Shown in pieces: positions 34,226 through 45,897 of a DNA stretch of 64,000 nucleotides. The translations under genes were made by a program, and so were the position numbers. This stretch comes from Algoriphagus aestuariicola. GTDB taxonomy: Bacteria > Bacteroidota > Bacteroidia > Cytophagales > Cyclobacteriaceae. The first letter of the stretch is position 1, and each line of letters begins with the position of its first letter. Under the pieces are notes generated by a model. The model was not told the origin of the DNA, made no database searches, and saw only the letters and a program-made list of their open reading frames with translations. The stretch is from assembly GCF_017254835.1 (NCBI RefSeq), contig NZ_JAFKCW010000005.1, forward strand, positions 338,385-402,384, written 5' to 3'.

Positions 34226-35089
34226 TTATTGTCTTGCCTTGCCGAAAAACTCCTCAGCATTACGAGAATAGAGTTTCTCCTTCTGGATGTCGGTGAGAAA
34301 GGCCAGATCTTCTATGGCCGCGACCATCTTTACGATGTCGCCGTTGTCAGACCCAAACATCAGCCTATCCTCTAAGCCAGCATCGTAAAGTGCCTTCATC
34401 GTGGTTTGGAAGCGTTCATTGTCCACAATGTCGGGATTGGCGATGACCGAGATGTCTGCATAGACCCGTGGAAACTCCTGCATGATCTCGATCGTCTGGC
34501 TGTAATATTGATCTCCGCTGTGCATGATCCAAAGCCGCATTGCAGGGAAAGCCACTAGGACGGGTTTGAGAAGCAAAGGATCTCCCAGTTCCCATTTGAA
34601 ATTAGGACTGCCGTGGTCGGGCCCAGCACCGCCAGTGTGGATACCGACCGGTAAATTGTATTTCTCAGCCAAGCGGTAGTAGGAGAACATCGCCGAGTCA
34701 CCGGGAGTAATGCCGTAGTATTGGTTCAGCAGCTCGCCGAGGAAATCAATCTTCCCGGATTTGATCTGCTCTTCCACCCATTCCATATTTGGCCACTCAT
34801 TCCCATCCACAAAACAAGGCTGCAAGCTGTAGGGAACATTGCCGACAGGGCAGGGGAACATCAGGCCAAAGAGCAGTTCCGGAGATTGCCGATCCCGGTA
34901 CTTTTCCTGCAAGTCCCAAGAGGAGCTTATTGCGGCCTTGTAGACTCCCCCATCATTCAGCATGTCGATATGCGTGCTCTGATCTTGCATGCCATGGATA
35001 TGGACATCGAAGAGGCGGGGCGGACTCTTCATGTTTGGCTGACAGGCAATGGGAAGGAAAATACAGAGGCAAAGTCGGCCGATATTCAT
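34226..35089 (-). CDS. amidohydrolase-family lipoprotein
   Basis: A 287-residue exported protein with a lipoprotein signal (lipobox LPIAC, Cys about residue 16), then an amidohydrolase_2 TIM barrel. The metal ligands appear in LFDVHIHGM (H30/H32 region), VGIHTGGAG, WIMHSGD and LMFGSDNGD. Typical substrates are aromatic/uronate ring compounds or decarboxylation substrates, but none can be named. It starts 12 bp after the SRPBCC gene stop, so it belongs to a VOC-SRPBCC-amidohydrolase operon. Confidence 0.82.
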   Translation of the reverse strand: MNIGRLCLCIFLPIACQPNMKSPPRLFDVHIHGMQDQSTHIDMLNDGGVYKAAISSSWDLQEKYRDRQSPELLFGLMFPCPVGNVPYSLQPCFVDGNEWPNMEWVEEQIKSGKIDFLGELLNQYYGITPGDSAMFSYYRLAEKYNLPVGIHTGGAGPDHGSPNFKWELGDPLLLKPVLVAFPAMRLWIMHSGDQYYSQTIEIMQEFPRVYADISVIANPDIVDNERFQTTMKALYDAGLEDRLMFGSDNGDIVKMVAAIEDLAFLTDIQKEKLYSRNAEEFFGKARQ

Positions 35090-35101
35090 GGGTGGAGTAG
35101 C

Positions 35102-35539
35102 TTACAAAGATGGTTTTTCGCATTTAGCTTTCAGCGCCTCATTCATCAGGCGAAAGCCCGCCTCGGTCTTGGCCAGCATCCCACCAAGCAGACCGACCAA
35201 AAGGCCGGAAAACAGTTCGCCATGCGTTAAGAGCGTCTTGTTTTCACCTTTTTCCTCCAAGGTGAAATAATGCTCCCCGTCAAAGATCCCAGAAAAAAAC
35301 AGTTGTCCCTTCCAGCGGAATTCCTTCCTGGGATCAAACCTGAGCAGCTTGGGCCGAAAGGTCATTCCACTGCCTCCGGGAGGCTGGATTCTTACTTCGA
35401 GTATTTGTCCTATAGTCTTACCTCCGCTGATTGAGGGAATAAATGGATTCCAAGCGGGGTAGTTTTCGAAGTCGGCTAAAACGCTCCAGATGTGGTCTGG
35501 CGTGGCATGGATGATGATGTTGGTTTCGATTTGTTTCAT
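35102..35539 (-). CDS. SRPBCC-domain protein (START/polyketide-cyclase-like)
   Basis: A 145-residue protein of the START/Bet v1 fold: MKQIETNIIIHATPDHIWSV, then NPFIPSISGGKTIGQILEV and a C-terminal helix. It likely binds a hydrophobic ligand; ligand and role are unknown. Second in the VOC-SRPBCC-amidohydrolase run, 32 bp from the VOC gene. Confidence 0.85.
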   Translation of the reverse strand: MKQIETNIIIHATPDHIWSVLADFENYPAWNPFIPSISGGKTIGQILEVRIQPPGGSGMTFRPKLLRFDPRKEFRWKGQLFFSGIFDGEHYFTLEEKGENKTLLTHGELFSGLLVGLLGGMLAKTEAGFRLMNEALKAKCEKPSL

Positions 35540-35571
35540 TAGAAATACATTAAGACAAATCCAGGCTTGGA

Positions 35572-36000
35572 TTAGTCAGGTTTTTGGGAGTGAAGCCATT
35601 CCGAATAGCGGGTTCCCTCTTGGGTTTCGGTCAGGCTCTCAAAGGCCAGCCTAAATCCATCCGGATCCTTGATGGCGACCACCCACATGCCGTTACCTAC
35701 GAAGGGTTCGTCCGGCAGGAGGCCTCGCTGCCCGAATTCTTGGTAGAGTTGCAACGCGTTTTCGCAGATCACATAGAGTGAAAAGCCAATCCCGGGTGTT
35801 TCTTTGGGGGGAAAGTCCTCCCGATTTTCCTGGAGCATGAGGGCTACTCCGTCCCGCTCCAGCCAGCACCACTCGATGGTTCCTTTTGGTTCCCATTTGT
35901 TTTTCAGCTCGAAGGCCAAGCCCTTTACGCAGCAGTTCAAGGACTTTTCCATGGATCCGACGATGAAAAAAGGAACCGCTTGATGGAGGTTTGGCTTCAA
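35572..36000 (-). CDS. VOC-family (glyoxalase/bleomycin-resistance) protein
   Basis: A 142-residue vicinal-oxygen-chelate fold protein with paired beta-alpha-beta-beta-beta modules: AVPFFIVGSMEKSLNCCVKG, then ALMLQENREDFPP, then ERPDGF-like KDPDGFRLAFESL. Metal-binding residues appear at the strand ends, but activity cannot be predicted. It starts the operon; the divergent MtfA-like gene is 74 bp away. Confidence 0.82.
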   Translation of the reverse strand: MKPNLHQAVPFFIVGSMEKSLNCCVKGLAFELKNKWEPKGTIEWCWLERDGVALMLQENREDFPPKETPGIGFSLYVICENALQLYQEFGQRGLLPDEPFVGNGMWVVAIKDPDGFRLAFESLTETQEGTRYSEWLHSQKPD

Positions 36001-36074
36001 AATTAACTTGGGATTTTGCTATAATTTAGAGGAAAATCAGGGATTTTCCAGCCGAAACTCCACCAAGAAAGCAG

Positions 36075-36863
36075 ATGATCATTTTCACCCTTCTCTTCGC
36101 CACGGCTTTGCTTGCGCTTCTGGCATGGGCTTTTTTCAAACCCAGAAAAAGCGGCTTGGCAATGCCCGAAACCTTTCCGAGGCGTTGGCAAACTTTCCTT
36201 GCTGGCAAAGTCCGCTTCTACCAAGAATTGGAAGAAGGAGAGAAGCGAGAATTTGAAAGGAAAGTCGTGCGGTTTTTGGGCCGTATCCGCATCACTGGTG
36301 TCAAAACAGAGGTATCCGAAGAGGACAGGCTTTTGGTGGCGAGTAGTGCGGTGATTCCGATTTTCCGTTTTCCCGAGTGGGAGTACAAGACGCTGGTAGA
36401 AGTCTTGCTCTATCCAGATCTTTTCACTGAGGAGTTCAATTTTTCTGAAGGTGAAAGGAATATCGCCGGAATGGCTGGGAGCGGAGGGATGATGAGTAAT
36501 CTGGTGATTTTTTCCAAACCTGCGCTTTGGTTGGGCTTCGAAAACCAAAGCGACAAGCACAATGTGGGCATACACGAATTCATCCATCTTTTTGACAAGG
36601 AAGACGGGGAAGTGGACGGCGTGCCGGCTATCTTCATGAAGCATCAGGCTATTCTGCCATGGATCAATCTGATCAAGAAAAACACGGAGAAAATGCTGGA
36701 AGGCAAGAGCGACATCAATATCTATGGAGCTACCAATCCCCAGGAGTTTCTGGCGGTGACAGGGGAGTATTTTTTCGAAAGGCCCAGGCTGTTCAAGGAA
36801 AAGCACCCCGAACTTTACGCGGTGCTGTCAGAAGTATTTCGCTCGGATCCGGCCGGAGACTAG
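36075..36863 (+). CDS. MtfA-like zinc metallopeptidase (M90/DUF980)
   Basis: A 262-residue protein with an N-terminal hydrophobic helix (about 1-20, MIIFTLLFATALLALLAWAF) and a zincin domain. The HExxH motif reads HEFIH (167-171). The third-ligand region follows at TNPQEFLAVTGEYFFERP (about 220-237). Family members include MtfA, which binds the Mlc repressor in enterobacteria; here it is probably a membrane-anchored peptidase of unknown target. Length matches the family. Confidence 0.88.
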   Translation: MIIFTLLFATALLALLAWAFFKPRKSGLAMPETFPRRWQTFLAGKVRFYQELEEGEKREFERKVVRFLGRIRITGVKTEVSEEDRLLVASSAVIPIFRFPEWEYKTLVEVLLYPDLFTEEFNFSEGERNIAGMAGSGGMMSNLVIFSKPALWLGFENQSDKHNVGIHEFIHLFDKEDGEVDGVPAIFMKHQAILPWINLIKKNTEKMLEGKSDINIYGATNPQEFLAVTGEYFFERPRLFKEKHPELYAVLSEVFRSDPAGD

Positions 36864-36907
36864 CAGGCGGTTAGCAATAGGTAGAGCCACTGTCCACTGA
36901 AGACTGC

Positions 36908-38074
36908 CTACTCCTTCCCCGAGATCTTGTTGACCACCAATGCGATTGCGCCGTCACCTGTCACGTTACACGCGGTGCCGAAGCTGTCCATCGCGATATA
37001 GAGTGCGACCATTAGGCCAATCATCTCCTCATTGAAGCCGAGCATGGCCTGCAGGATACCGATAGCGGCCATGATTGCCCCGCCCGGTACGCCAGGTGCA
37101 GCGACCATGGCAATCCCCAGCATGAAAATAAAGCCCGCAAACATCGTGAAGTCAAAGGGCTGTCCCTCCAGGATCATCAGGGCCATCGCGCAGGCGGTGA
37201 TTTTCATGATACTTCCGGCTAGGTGTATCGTGGCACAAAGGGGGATCACAAAGCCCGCGACTTTCTCGGGAACTCCGTTTTTCTCAGCTTGCACCAGCGT
37301 GACGGGAATGGTGGCGGCAGAAGACTGGGTGCCCAAAGCCGTGAAATAGGCCGGCATCATGTTGGCTAAGAGACGAAATGGGTTCCGCTGTACGATGGTT
37401 CCGGCGATGAAATATTGCAGGAGCAGGAGTAGGATATGCAGGGCAAAAATCACCCCGATGATGTTCAGGAAGACGGAAAGAATCTCAAAAACTTGTCCGC
37501 TGTAGGCCATGCTGGCAAAGATGCCAAGGATAAATAGGGGTAGGAGAGGCACGATCACGTTTTCGATGACCTGCATGATGATGGTCTGAAAGTCTTTTAC
37601 GGCTGATTTGAGCGTGGATTTTTCTTGGAAGGATAATCCCAAACCTATCATAAATGCCAACACCAAGGCTGACATCACATCGAGCAAGGGAGGGATGGCA
37701 ATCGAAAAGTAGGGACTGAGTTCCTTTGTGTTTTCGGCCACCTCCCTGGCGGAGTTGACGTGTGATTCCAGCAGCGTCGGGAAGATGTTCGACGCTGCGA
37801 AGAAGGTCATAAAGCCGGAAAAGAGCGTGGATCCGTAGGCGATTGCCGCGGTGAGCAGCAGTAGTTTACCGGCTTCTTTTCCTAAGTCTGAGATTGCAGG
37901 CATGATCAGTCCAAGGATGATAAGCGGGATGGCAAAGCCCAGGAATTGTCCAAAAAAAGAATTGAACGTCGCAAAAATGCGATTAAACCATTCTGGCATA
38001 TAAAGGCCGAAAACGATACCCAGGACGATGGCGATGAAAACTTTGAATAACAAGCTGGAAAACAGACTTTTCAT
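36908..38074 (-). CDS. dicarboxylate/amino-acid:cation symporter (DAACS)
   Basis: A 388-residue transporter of the SLC1/GltPh fold, with about eight helices and two re-entrant loops. Characteristic stretches are YFTALGTQSSAATIPVTL (HP1 with serine-rich tip), AGFVIPLCATIHLAGS (TM7 region) and AAPGVPGGAIMAAIGIL with SFGTACNVTGDGAIALVVNKI at the C-terminus (HP2/TM8). Likely couples Na+ or H+ to dicarboxylate or glutamate uptake. Start set at MKSLFSSLLFKVF; the extra upstream residues have no support. The gap to ligA carries no terminator that was recognised. Confidence 0.9.
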   Translation of the reverse strand: MKSLFSSLLFKVFIAIVLGIVFGLYMPEWFNRIFATFNSFFGQFLGFAIPLIILGLIMPAISDLGKEAGKLLLLTAAIAYGSTLFSGFMTFFAASNIFPTLLESHVNSAREVAENTKELSPYFSIAIPPLLDVMSALVLAFMIGLGLSFQEKSTLKSAVKDFQTIIMQVIENVIVPLLPLFILGIFASMAYSGQVFEILSVFLNIIGVIFALHILLLLLQYFIAGTIVQRNPFRLLANMMPAYFTALGTQSSAATIPVTLVQAEKNGVPEKVAGFVIPLCATIHLAGSIMKITACAMALMILEGQPFDFTMFAGFIFMLGIAMVAAPGVPGGAIMAAIGILQAMLGFNEEMIGLMVALYIAMDSFGTACNVTGDGAIALVVNKISGKE

Positions 38075-38290
38075 AGGATTTGAGGAATCGGGAAGCAACG
38101 AAAAAACGTTGTTCTCCGGCTGATAAATAGCCTGCTAAGATAAGAGGAATGCCCTACATCGCTCAAAAGAGGGTGATTTTATTCGAAACCTCGATGAGAA
38201 CGAGGATAGAGAATAGCGCTGCCGAGCAATCGTTTGCTCTTTGTAGTGAATTAGTGCGAACCGAGCAATGGAGACTGAACTAAGCTCGCC

Positions 38291-40765
<2,475 letters not shown>

Positions 40766-40968
40766 CTAAAAATGAATTGCTAAAATTACAAGGAAAGGGA
40801 AAACCGAAAATTGAATGGTCAAAAAAATCGAAAATTGACCTGAAACAGATTGCAAAAAAAATGGGATCGCCTACAGCCCTATTTTGAATGCACCGATTTT
40901 TTGAAAAATATTAGGTCAATTGCACTACATGTGTGATTTTCGTCCAAATCTTGAATAGTTAAGTCGAT

Positions 40969-42213
40969 ATGATTAAGTTGATAGTTTCCAATCGCTGGTT
41001 TGTTTTTCTTTTTGTTCTGCTTTGCTTTCTCCAGAGCGTATCGCTGTCCGCGCAGCCCGGATCTTCGACGCGCGAACTATGGCTGGATTATCTCGATCGC
41101 GTGGCCGGTCCCGTTATATCCAATCTCGCGGAGGACAGGCTCAAGGAAGTGATGCCGATAGCCTTGGCCCCTACGATCGACGATAAAAAGACTCGCACCA
41201 AAGTCGCCTATTTGGAAGCTTTTGGCCGCACACTCTGCGGCATCGCTCCTTGGCTCAATGGAGAGGGAGGTTCGGAGCGCGAGCAAAAGATGAGAGCCCA
41301 ATACAGGGAATGGACCTTGAAGGCTATAAAAAATGCCGTCAATCCCGAAAGTAAGGATTACATGGTCTGGGATGGCTTTCAGCCATTGGTGGATGCATCC
41401 TTTTTTGCGCAGGGACTGATTCGAAGTCCTTGGATCTGGGAAAATCTCTCCCCGAAAGTCCAGCAGCAGGTCGTAGATGCACTCCTGAAATCAAGGAAAA
41501 CCATCCCGTCTTATTCCAACTGGCTCTTGTTCACAGGAATGGTGGAGGCCTTTTTCTGCAAGTATGGCTACGAATATGACCGAGTTCGCTTGGATTATGG
41601 CTTCAAAACTTTTGGCAGGCAGTGGTACACTGGAGATGGAATGTTTTCTGACGGCAACAGCTTCAACATGGATTTCTATAATAGCTATGTGATACAGCCC
41701 TATTTGGTGGATATTTTCGATGCGGTCAAAGAGAAGGACAAAGCTTACAATTGGATTGAAGAGGATCTGTTGAAAATCACGGCGCGCTATGCGGAAATTC
41801 AGGAGAGAAGCATCAATTCCGACGGGAGCTTCCCCGTCATCGGCCGCTCGATTGTCTATCGCGGGGGAGCTTTTCACCATCTGGCCAACATGGCATTGCT
41901 CCGAAGACTGCCGGAAAGTCTGAATCCGTCTCAGGTAAGGGGAGCGCTCACTGCAGTGATCGAGCGCACGCTGGGAGCGCCAAATACCTTCACAGAATCG
42001 GGATGGCTTAATTTGGGACTTGCCGGCCACCAGCCCAAGCTCGCTGACTACTACATCAATACGGGTAGCCTGTACCTCTGCTCAGCAATCTTTCTCCCGC
42101 TTGGTCTCCCAAACGATGATCCTTTTTGGACCAGCCCCGATACCGACTGGACCGCAAAGAAAATATGGTCTGGCGGAGACTTGCCAGCCGACCACGCCAT
42201 GCATTTGAATTGA
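40969..42213 (+). CDS. DUF2264 protein, exported
   Basis: A 414-residue protein with a signal peptide (FVLLCFLQSVSLSAQ, cleavage near residue 28), then the DUF2264 domain (VAGPVISNLAEDRLKEVMPI; GRTLCGIAPWLNGEG; WYTGDGMFSDGNSFNMDFYNS). The domain is (alpha/alpha)6-barrel-like and often associated with polysaccharide metabolism, but its role is not established. It ends 66 bp before the TetR gene. The upstream 210 bp after ligA is AT-rich with no clear promoter match. Confidence 0.85.
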   Translation: MIKLIVSNRWFVFLFVLLCFLQSVSLSAQPGSSTRELWLDYLDRVAGPVISNLAEDRLKEVMPIALAPTIDDKKTRTKVAYLEAFGRTLCGIAPWLNGEGGSEREQKMRAQYREWTLKAIKNAVNPESKDYMVWDGFQPLVDASFFAQGLIRSPWIWENLSPKVQQQVVDALLKSRKTIPSYSNWLLFTGMVEAFFCKYGYEYDRVRLDYGFKTFGRQWYTGDGMFSDGNSFNMDFYNSYVIQPYLVDIFDAVKEKDKAYNWIEEDLLKITARYAEIQERSINSDGSFPVIGRSIVYRGGAFHHLANMALLRRLPESLNPSQVRGALTAVIERTLGAPNTFTESGWLNLGLAGHQPKLADYYINTGSLYLCSAIFLPLGLPNDDPFWTSPDTDWTAKKIWSGGDLPADHAMHLN

Positions 42214-42252
42214 TTGGCGAACTCGGTGTAGGCTAGTAAGAACTCGCCTTCT

Positions 42253-42260
42253 TATCTTTG
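42253..42260 (+). promoter_or_regulatory. -7 promoter element of the tetR gene at 42280
   Basis: TATCTTTG fits TAnnTTTG and lies 19 bp upstream of the ATG at 42280, supporting that start over the TTG at 42274. Confidence 0.45.
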
Positions 42261-42279
42261 CCCTTCAATTCTTTTGAGT

Positions 42280-42912
42280 ATGAGCAAAAAGAACAGTCCG
42301 GAAGGCAAGATTCTCGAAGTGGCCTATCGTCTCTTCCTGGAAACGGGATACCGTCATACCACCATGGATGACATCGCCCAGGAAATAGGGATGAGCAAAA
42401 AGACCCTTTACAAGCACTTTCCGGGGAAATTGGAATTGCTCTCGGCGGCATTTGAACTCTTGCGCACCAAGATGACCGCCAAGGTTGAGGCGATTGTTGA
42501 CAACCGCTATTTGGCTTTTCCGCTGAAGCTCCGCTCCTTTCTCAGTGTCGTGGCCACCTACCTGGCGCCGATCAATCCTGAGCTTTTCGAGGATCTTCGC
42601 GAGCATGCGCCGGAGGTATGGCAAGATCTGAGAGAGTATATCAACGAATCCGCGCACCTGCGCTTTGCAAAACTCATCGAAGAGGGAACCAAGCAAGGCC
42701 TGATCAACCCGCGGATCAATGTCAGTCTCGTGGTGATGCTTTATGCCGCTGCTGTACAGTCGCTTTGGGATCCGAAGTTTTTGGGGCAGTTTCCAGAGGC
42801 AATACAAAAGGGAGCCAAAATGCGACCCTCCGATGCCTTTGAACAAGCGATTGGCATCATCTACAATGGGATTTTGACGGAAGAAGCGCGCAACGAATTT
42901 CAGAATGCCTAG
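42280..42912 (+). CDS. TetR/AcrR-family transcriptional regulator
   Basis: A 210-residue regulator with an N-terminal helix-turn-helix (TTMDDIAQEIGMSKKTLYKHF, about 27-47). The C-terminal helical ligand domain contains YLAPINPELFEDLREHAPEV, similar to the YINPLVFMEVQRYFPDAW region of the efflux TetR, so they may be distant paralogues. No efflux genes adjoin; its target is unknown. A TTG 6 bp upstream gives a longer frame, but ATG 42280 (MSKKNSPEG) is preferred. Confidence 0.87.
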   Translation: MSKKNSPEGKILEVAYRLFLETGYRHTTMDDIAQEIGMSKKTLYKHFPGKLELLSAAFELLRTKMTAKVEAIVDNRYLAFPLKLRSFLSVVATYLAPINPELFEDLREHAPEVWQDLREYINESAHLRFAKLIEEGTKQGLINPRINVSLVVMLYAAAVQSLWDPKFLGQFPEAIQKGAKMRPSDAFEQAIGIIYNGILTEEARNEFQNA

Positions 42913-42934
42913 ACAGGGCTTTGGCTGATTTTCC

Positions 42935-42942
42935 TATCTTTG
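42935..42942 (+). promoter_or_regulatory. -7 promoter element of grpB-like gene
   Basis: TATCTTTG matches TAnnTTTG 26 bp upstream of the ATG; the -33 TTTG is not at the right distance. Confidence 0.4.
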
Positions 42943-42968
42943 GCCTCGGTTTTTACCAGATAGAGTAG

Positions 42969-43550
42969 ATGAGCAATCCCTTGTACGAGCTGAAAAAGGA
43001 TGACTGGAATCGCCTCTTTCCCATCCACCTGGAGGATCATAATCCGGAATGGGGGAATATTTTCGAAAAAGAAAAGGCGCTCATCCTTTCCGGGATTGAG
43101 AGGTTCTCCCCTGAGCTTATCGAGCATGTCGGAAGCACTTCGATACCCGGTATCAAAGCAAAGCCTTATATCGATCTGCTGGTTGTAATTCCTAAAACCT
43201 TGCTTTTCAACGAAGAGCTAATCGAGGCGATGGAAGGTTTGGGCTACACTTATTTCCTGGTCCCCGCAATGGAGGATATCGAAGCTTATATGTCGTTTGG
43301 CAAGGGCTACAATCTTTCAGGAGAAAAGGAGCAGATCTTTCACATCCACATGTGTCCAGCGGACAATTTCATGGTTAACCAGCTGGCCTTTCGGGATTTT
43401 TTGCGATTCAATCCCCAACAGGCAAGAGCGTATGAAAACTTGAAGAAGGAAGCTGCAATAAAGTACAGAAACGATCGAGGAGGCTACCGGAATTCCAAAT
43501 CGGAATTTATACGACGGACGCTTGACTCGATATCCAATAATAGAAATTAA
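42969..43550 (+). CDS. GrpB family (UPF0157) nucleotidyltransferase-fold protein
   Basis: A 193-residue protein with motifs IEHVGSTSIPGIKAKPYIDLLV (about 55-76, the GSTS loop and two carboxylates), IFHIHMCPADNFMV and FRDFLRFNPQQARAYENLKK. The family resembles minimal nucleotidyltransferases and has unknown substrate. Intact; standalone between tetR and metG. Confidence 0.9.
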   Translation: MSNPLYELKKDDWNRLFPIHLEDHNPEWGNIFEKEKALILSGIERFSPELIEHVGSTSIPGIKAKPYIDLLVVIPKTLLFNEELIEAMEGLGYTYFLVPAMEDIEAYMSFGKGYNLSGEKEQIFHIHMCPADNFMVNQLAFRDFLRFNPQQARAYENLKKEAAIKYRNDRGGYRNSKSEFIRRTLDSISNNRN

Positions 43551-43619
43551 AATCCCGAAATCGGTGTTTCCCAAATTCCAAAACATCCGCATTTCGGCAA
43601 AAAAGAAGTTACCAGAAAA

Positions 43620-45680
43620 ATGAGCAATAAGAATTTCAAACGCTATACCGTGACTTCGGCGCTGCCCTATGCCAATGGTCCCCTGCATATTGGACACCTG
43701 GCGGGTTGCTATGTGCCATCGGATATCTACGTCCGCTACCTAAGATCCCAAGGAAGGGATGTGGCCTACATTTGCGGATCGGATGAGCACGGCGTGGCCA
43801 TCACAATCAAGGCCCAAAAAGAAGGTAAAACCCCGCAGGAAGTCGTCGATCACTACCATCAAATGATGAAGGGAAGTTTTGATGCATTTGGAATCAGCTT
43901 TGACCACTACTCCAGGACGTCTGCAAAAATCCACCATGAGACCGCTCAGGATTTTTTCAAAGACTTATATGAAAAGGGAGAATTTCTGGAACAGACGACA
44001 GAACAGTATTACGATGAGGAAGCCAAGCAGTTTTTGGCAGATCGATACATTGAAGGCACTTGTCCGAAGTGTGGCAACGAAAACGCCTATGGCGACCAGT
44101 GTGAAAAGTGCGGCACCTCCCTTAGCCCTACCGACCTGATCAATCCAAAATCCAAGCTTAGCGGGAGAACCCCGGTGTTGAAAGAGACCAAACATTGGTT
44201 CCTTGACTTGGCCCGTTATCAGAATTACTTGAAAAAGTGGATACTGGAGGAACACGCTGATGACTGGAAAAACAACGTGCTAGGGCAATGCCGATCTTGG
44301 CTCGAGGCTGGTGACGGACTGCAGGCGCGCTCCATGACCCGAGATCTGGATTGGGGAATTCCCGTGCCCGTCGCAGGAGCCGAGGGTAAGGTTTTGTATG
44401 TATGGTTTGATGCGCCGATTGGCTACATCTCATCCACCAAGGAATGGGCAGCCGAGAAAGGCATAGACTGGCGACCCTATTGGAAAGATGAGGAGACGAA
44501 GCTGGTACACTTCATTGGCAAGGATAACATTGTGTTCCACTGCATCATTTTCCCTGCAATTTTGAAAACACACGGGGGCTATGTGCTGCCGGACAACGTT
44601 CCCGCCAATGAATTCCTGAACTTGGAAGGAGACAAGATCTCCACCTCCCGCAACTGGGCGGTGTGGCTACATGAGTACTTGGACGATTTTCCCGGCAAGC
44701 AGGACGTACTGCGCTATGTCTTGACCGCCAATGCGCCCGAGACCAAGGACAATGATTTTACTTGGAAAGACTTCCAAGGCAGAAACAACTCCGAGCTGGT
44801 CGCGATCTACGGCAACTTCGTCAATAGGGCTGTGGTACTGACCCAGAAGTACTTTCAGGGCATCGTGCCGGAAAGAGGTGAGCTTAGAGGCTATGACGAG
44901 GAAGTGTTGGCAGCATTGGCCGAGTTTCCGGAAAGGATTGCCGCATCCATTGAGCGGTACCGATTCCGCGAGGCGCTTGGCTTGGTGATGGACTTGGCCC
45001 GCTTGGGCAACAAATACCTGGCGGACACCGAGCCTTGGAAAGAGATCAAGACTGACGAGCCTCGCACCAAGACCATCCTGAATATTGCGCTGAACATCGC
45101 CGCCAACTTAGCGATTGTGTCAGAGCCATTCTTGCCGCATACGGCTAAGAAGCTGTTTGACCTCTTCGATATTGAAGCAGGAAAATGGACGGAAGCCGGG
45201 AATGGAGAATTGATCAAAGCCAACCGTTCGTTGGGAGAAATGGGCCTACTCTTTGAGAAAATCGAAGATGAGACCGTGGAAAAACAAGTACAAAAACTTT
45301 TGGATGCAAAGAAAATGAATGAAGCCGCGAACGCACCAGTAGCTCCGATGAAGGAGCTCATCGCCTACGATGATTTTGCGAAGTTGGATATGAGAATAGT
45401 GACCATCCTCGAAGCTGAAAAAATGCCTAAATCCAAAAAGCTGCTCAAACTCAAAGTCGATATTGGCTTGGGTCACCGAACGGTGTTGAGCGGTGTAGCG
45501 GAGCATTTTGAGCCTGATTTCCTGATCGGAAAGCAGGTGACCATGCTGATCAACTTGGCGCCTAGAAAGATGATGGGCATAGACTCCGAAGGGATGATCC
45601 TGATGGCGGAAGACAAGGACGGCAAGCTGAAGCTCCTCGTGCCGCATGAGGGATCGGCGAGTGGTTCTACGATATCCTAG
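43620..45680 (+). CDS. metG: methionyl-tRNA synthetase
   Basis: A 686-residue class I synthetase. HIGH motif at 23-26 (LHIGHLAGC), four-cysteine zinc region ([18 protein letters not shown]), and the second signature KISTS (339-343). An anticodon-binding helical domain follows, then a C-terminal tRNA-binding OB (EMAPII-like) domain starting about residue 580 ([20 protein letters not shown]). Full-length dimeric type. A terminator follows about 75 bp after the stop. Confidence 0.97.
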   Translation: MSNKNFKRYTVTSALPYANGPLHIGHLAGCYVPSDIYVRYLRSQGRDVAYICGSDEHGVAITIKAQKEGKTPQEVVDHYHQMMKGSFDAFGISFDHYSRTSAKIHHETAQDFFKDLYEKGEFLEQTTEQYYDEEAKQFLADRYIEGTCPKCGNENAYGDQCEKCGTSLSPTDLINPKSKLSGRTPVLKETKHWFLDLARYQNYLKKWILEEHADDWKNNVLGQCRSWLEAGDGLQARSMTRDLDWGIPVPVAGAEGKVLYVWFDAPIGYISSTKEWAAEKGIDWRPYWKDEETKLVHFIGKDNIVFHCIIFPAILKTHGGYVLPDNVPANEFLNLEGDKISTSRNWAVWLHEYLDDFPGKQDVLRYVLTANAPETKDNDFTWKDFQGRNNSELVAIYGNFVNRAVVLTQKYFQGIVPERGELRGYDEEVLAALAEFPERIAASIERYRFREALGLVMDLARLGNKYLADTEPWKEIKTDEPRTKTILNIALNIAANLAIVSEPFLPHTAKKLFDLFDIEAGKWTEAGNGELIKANRSLGEMGLLFEKIEDETVEKQVQKLLDAKKMNEAANAPVAPMKELIAYDDFAKLDMRIVTILEAEKMPKSKKLLKLKVDIGLGHRTVLSGVAEHFEPDFLIGKQVTMLINLAPRKMMGIDSEGMILMAEDKDGKLKLLVPHEGSASGSTIS

Positions 45681-45756
45681 AGGAATTGTCTGTCTGGGCA
45701 CCTGAGCAACGAGAGTTGCGAAGTCGAAGACTACCAAGTTCAGAAGCATAAAACAG

Positions 45757-45798
45757 AGACCTGTCGGGATTTGTGTCCAGACAGGTCTTGTTGTTTTT
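45757..45798 (+). terminator. rho-independent terminator of metG
   Basis: AGACCTGTC and GACAGGTCT pair around a 14-nt loop and run into TTGTTGTTTTT. Confidence 0.85.
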
Positions 45799-45897
45799 GG
45801 GCTGAGGGAGTCGCCTTTCGGAACCAATTTCTCCCTGAATTTTTTAACTTTTCACAATCTACTTTTCTTCGTAGACTGAATTAACCCTGATCTTTTT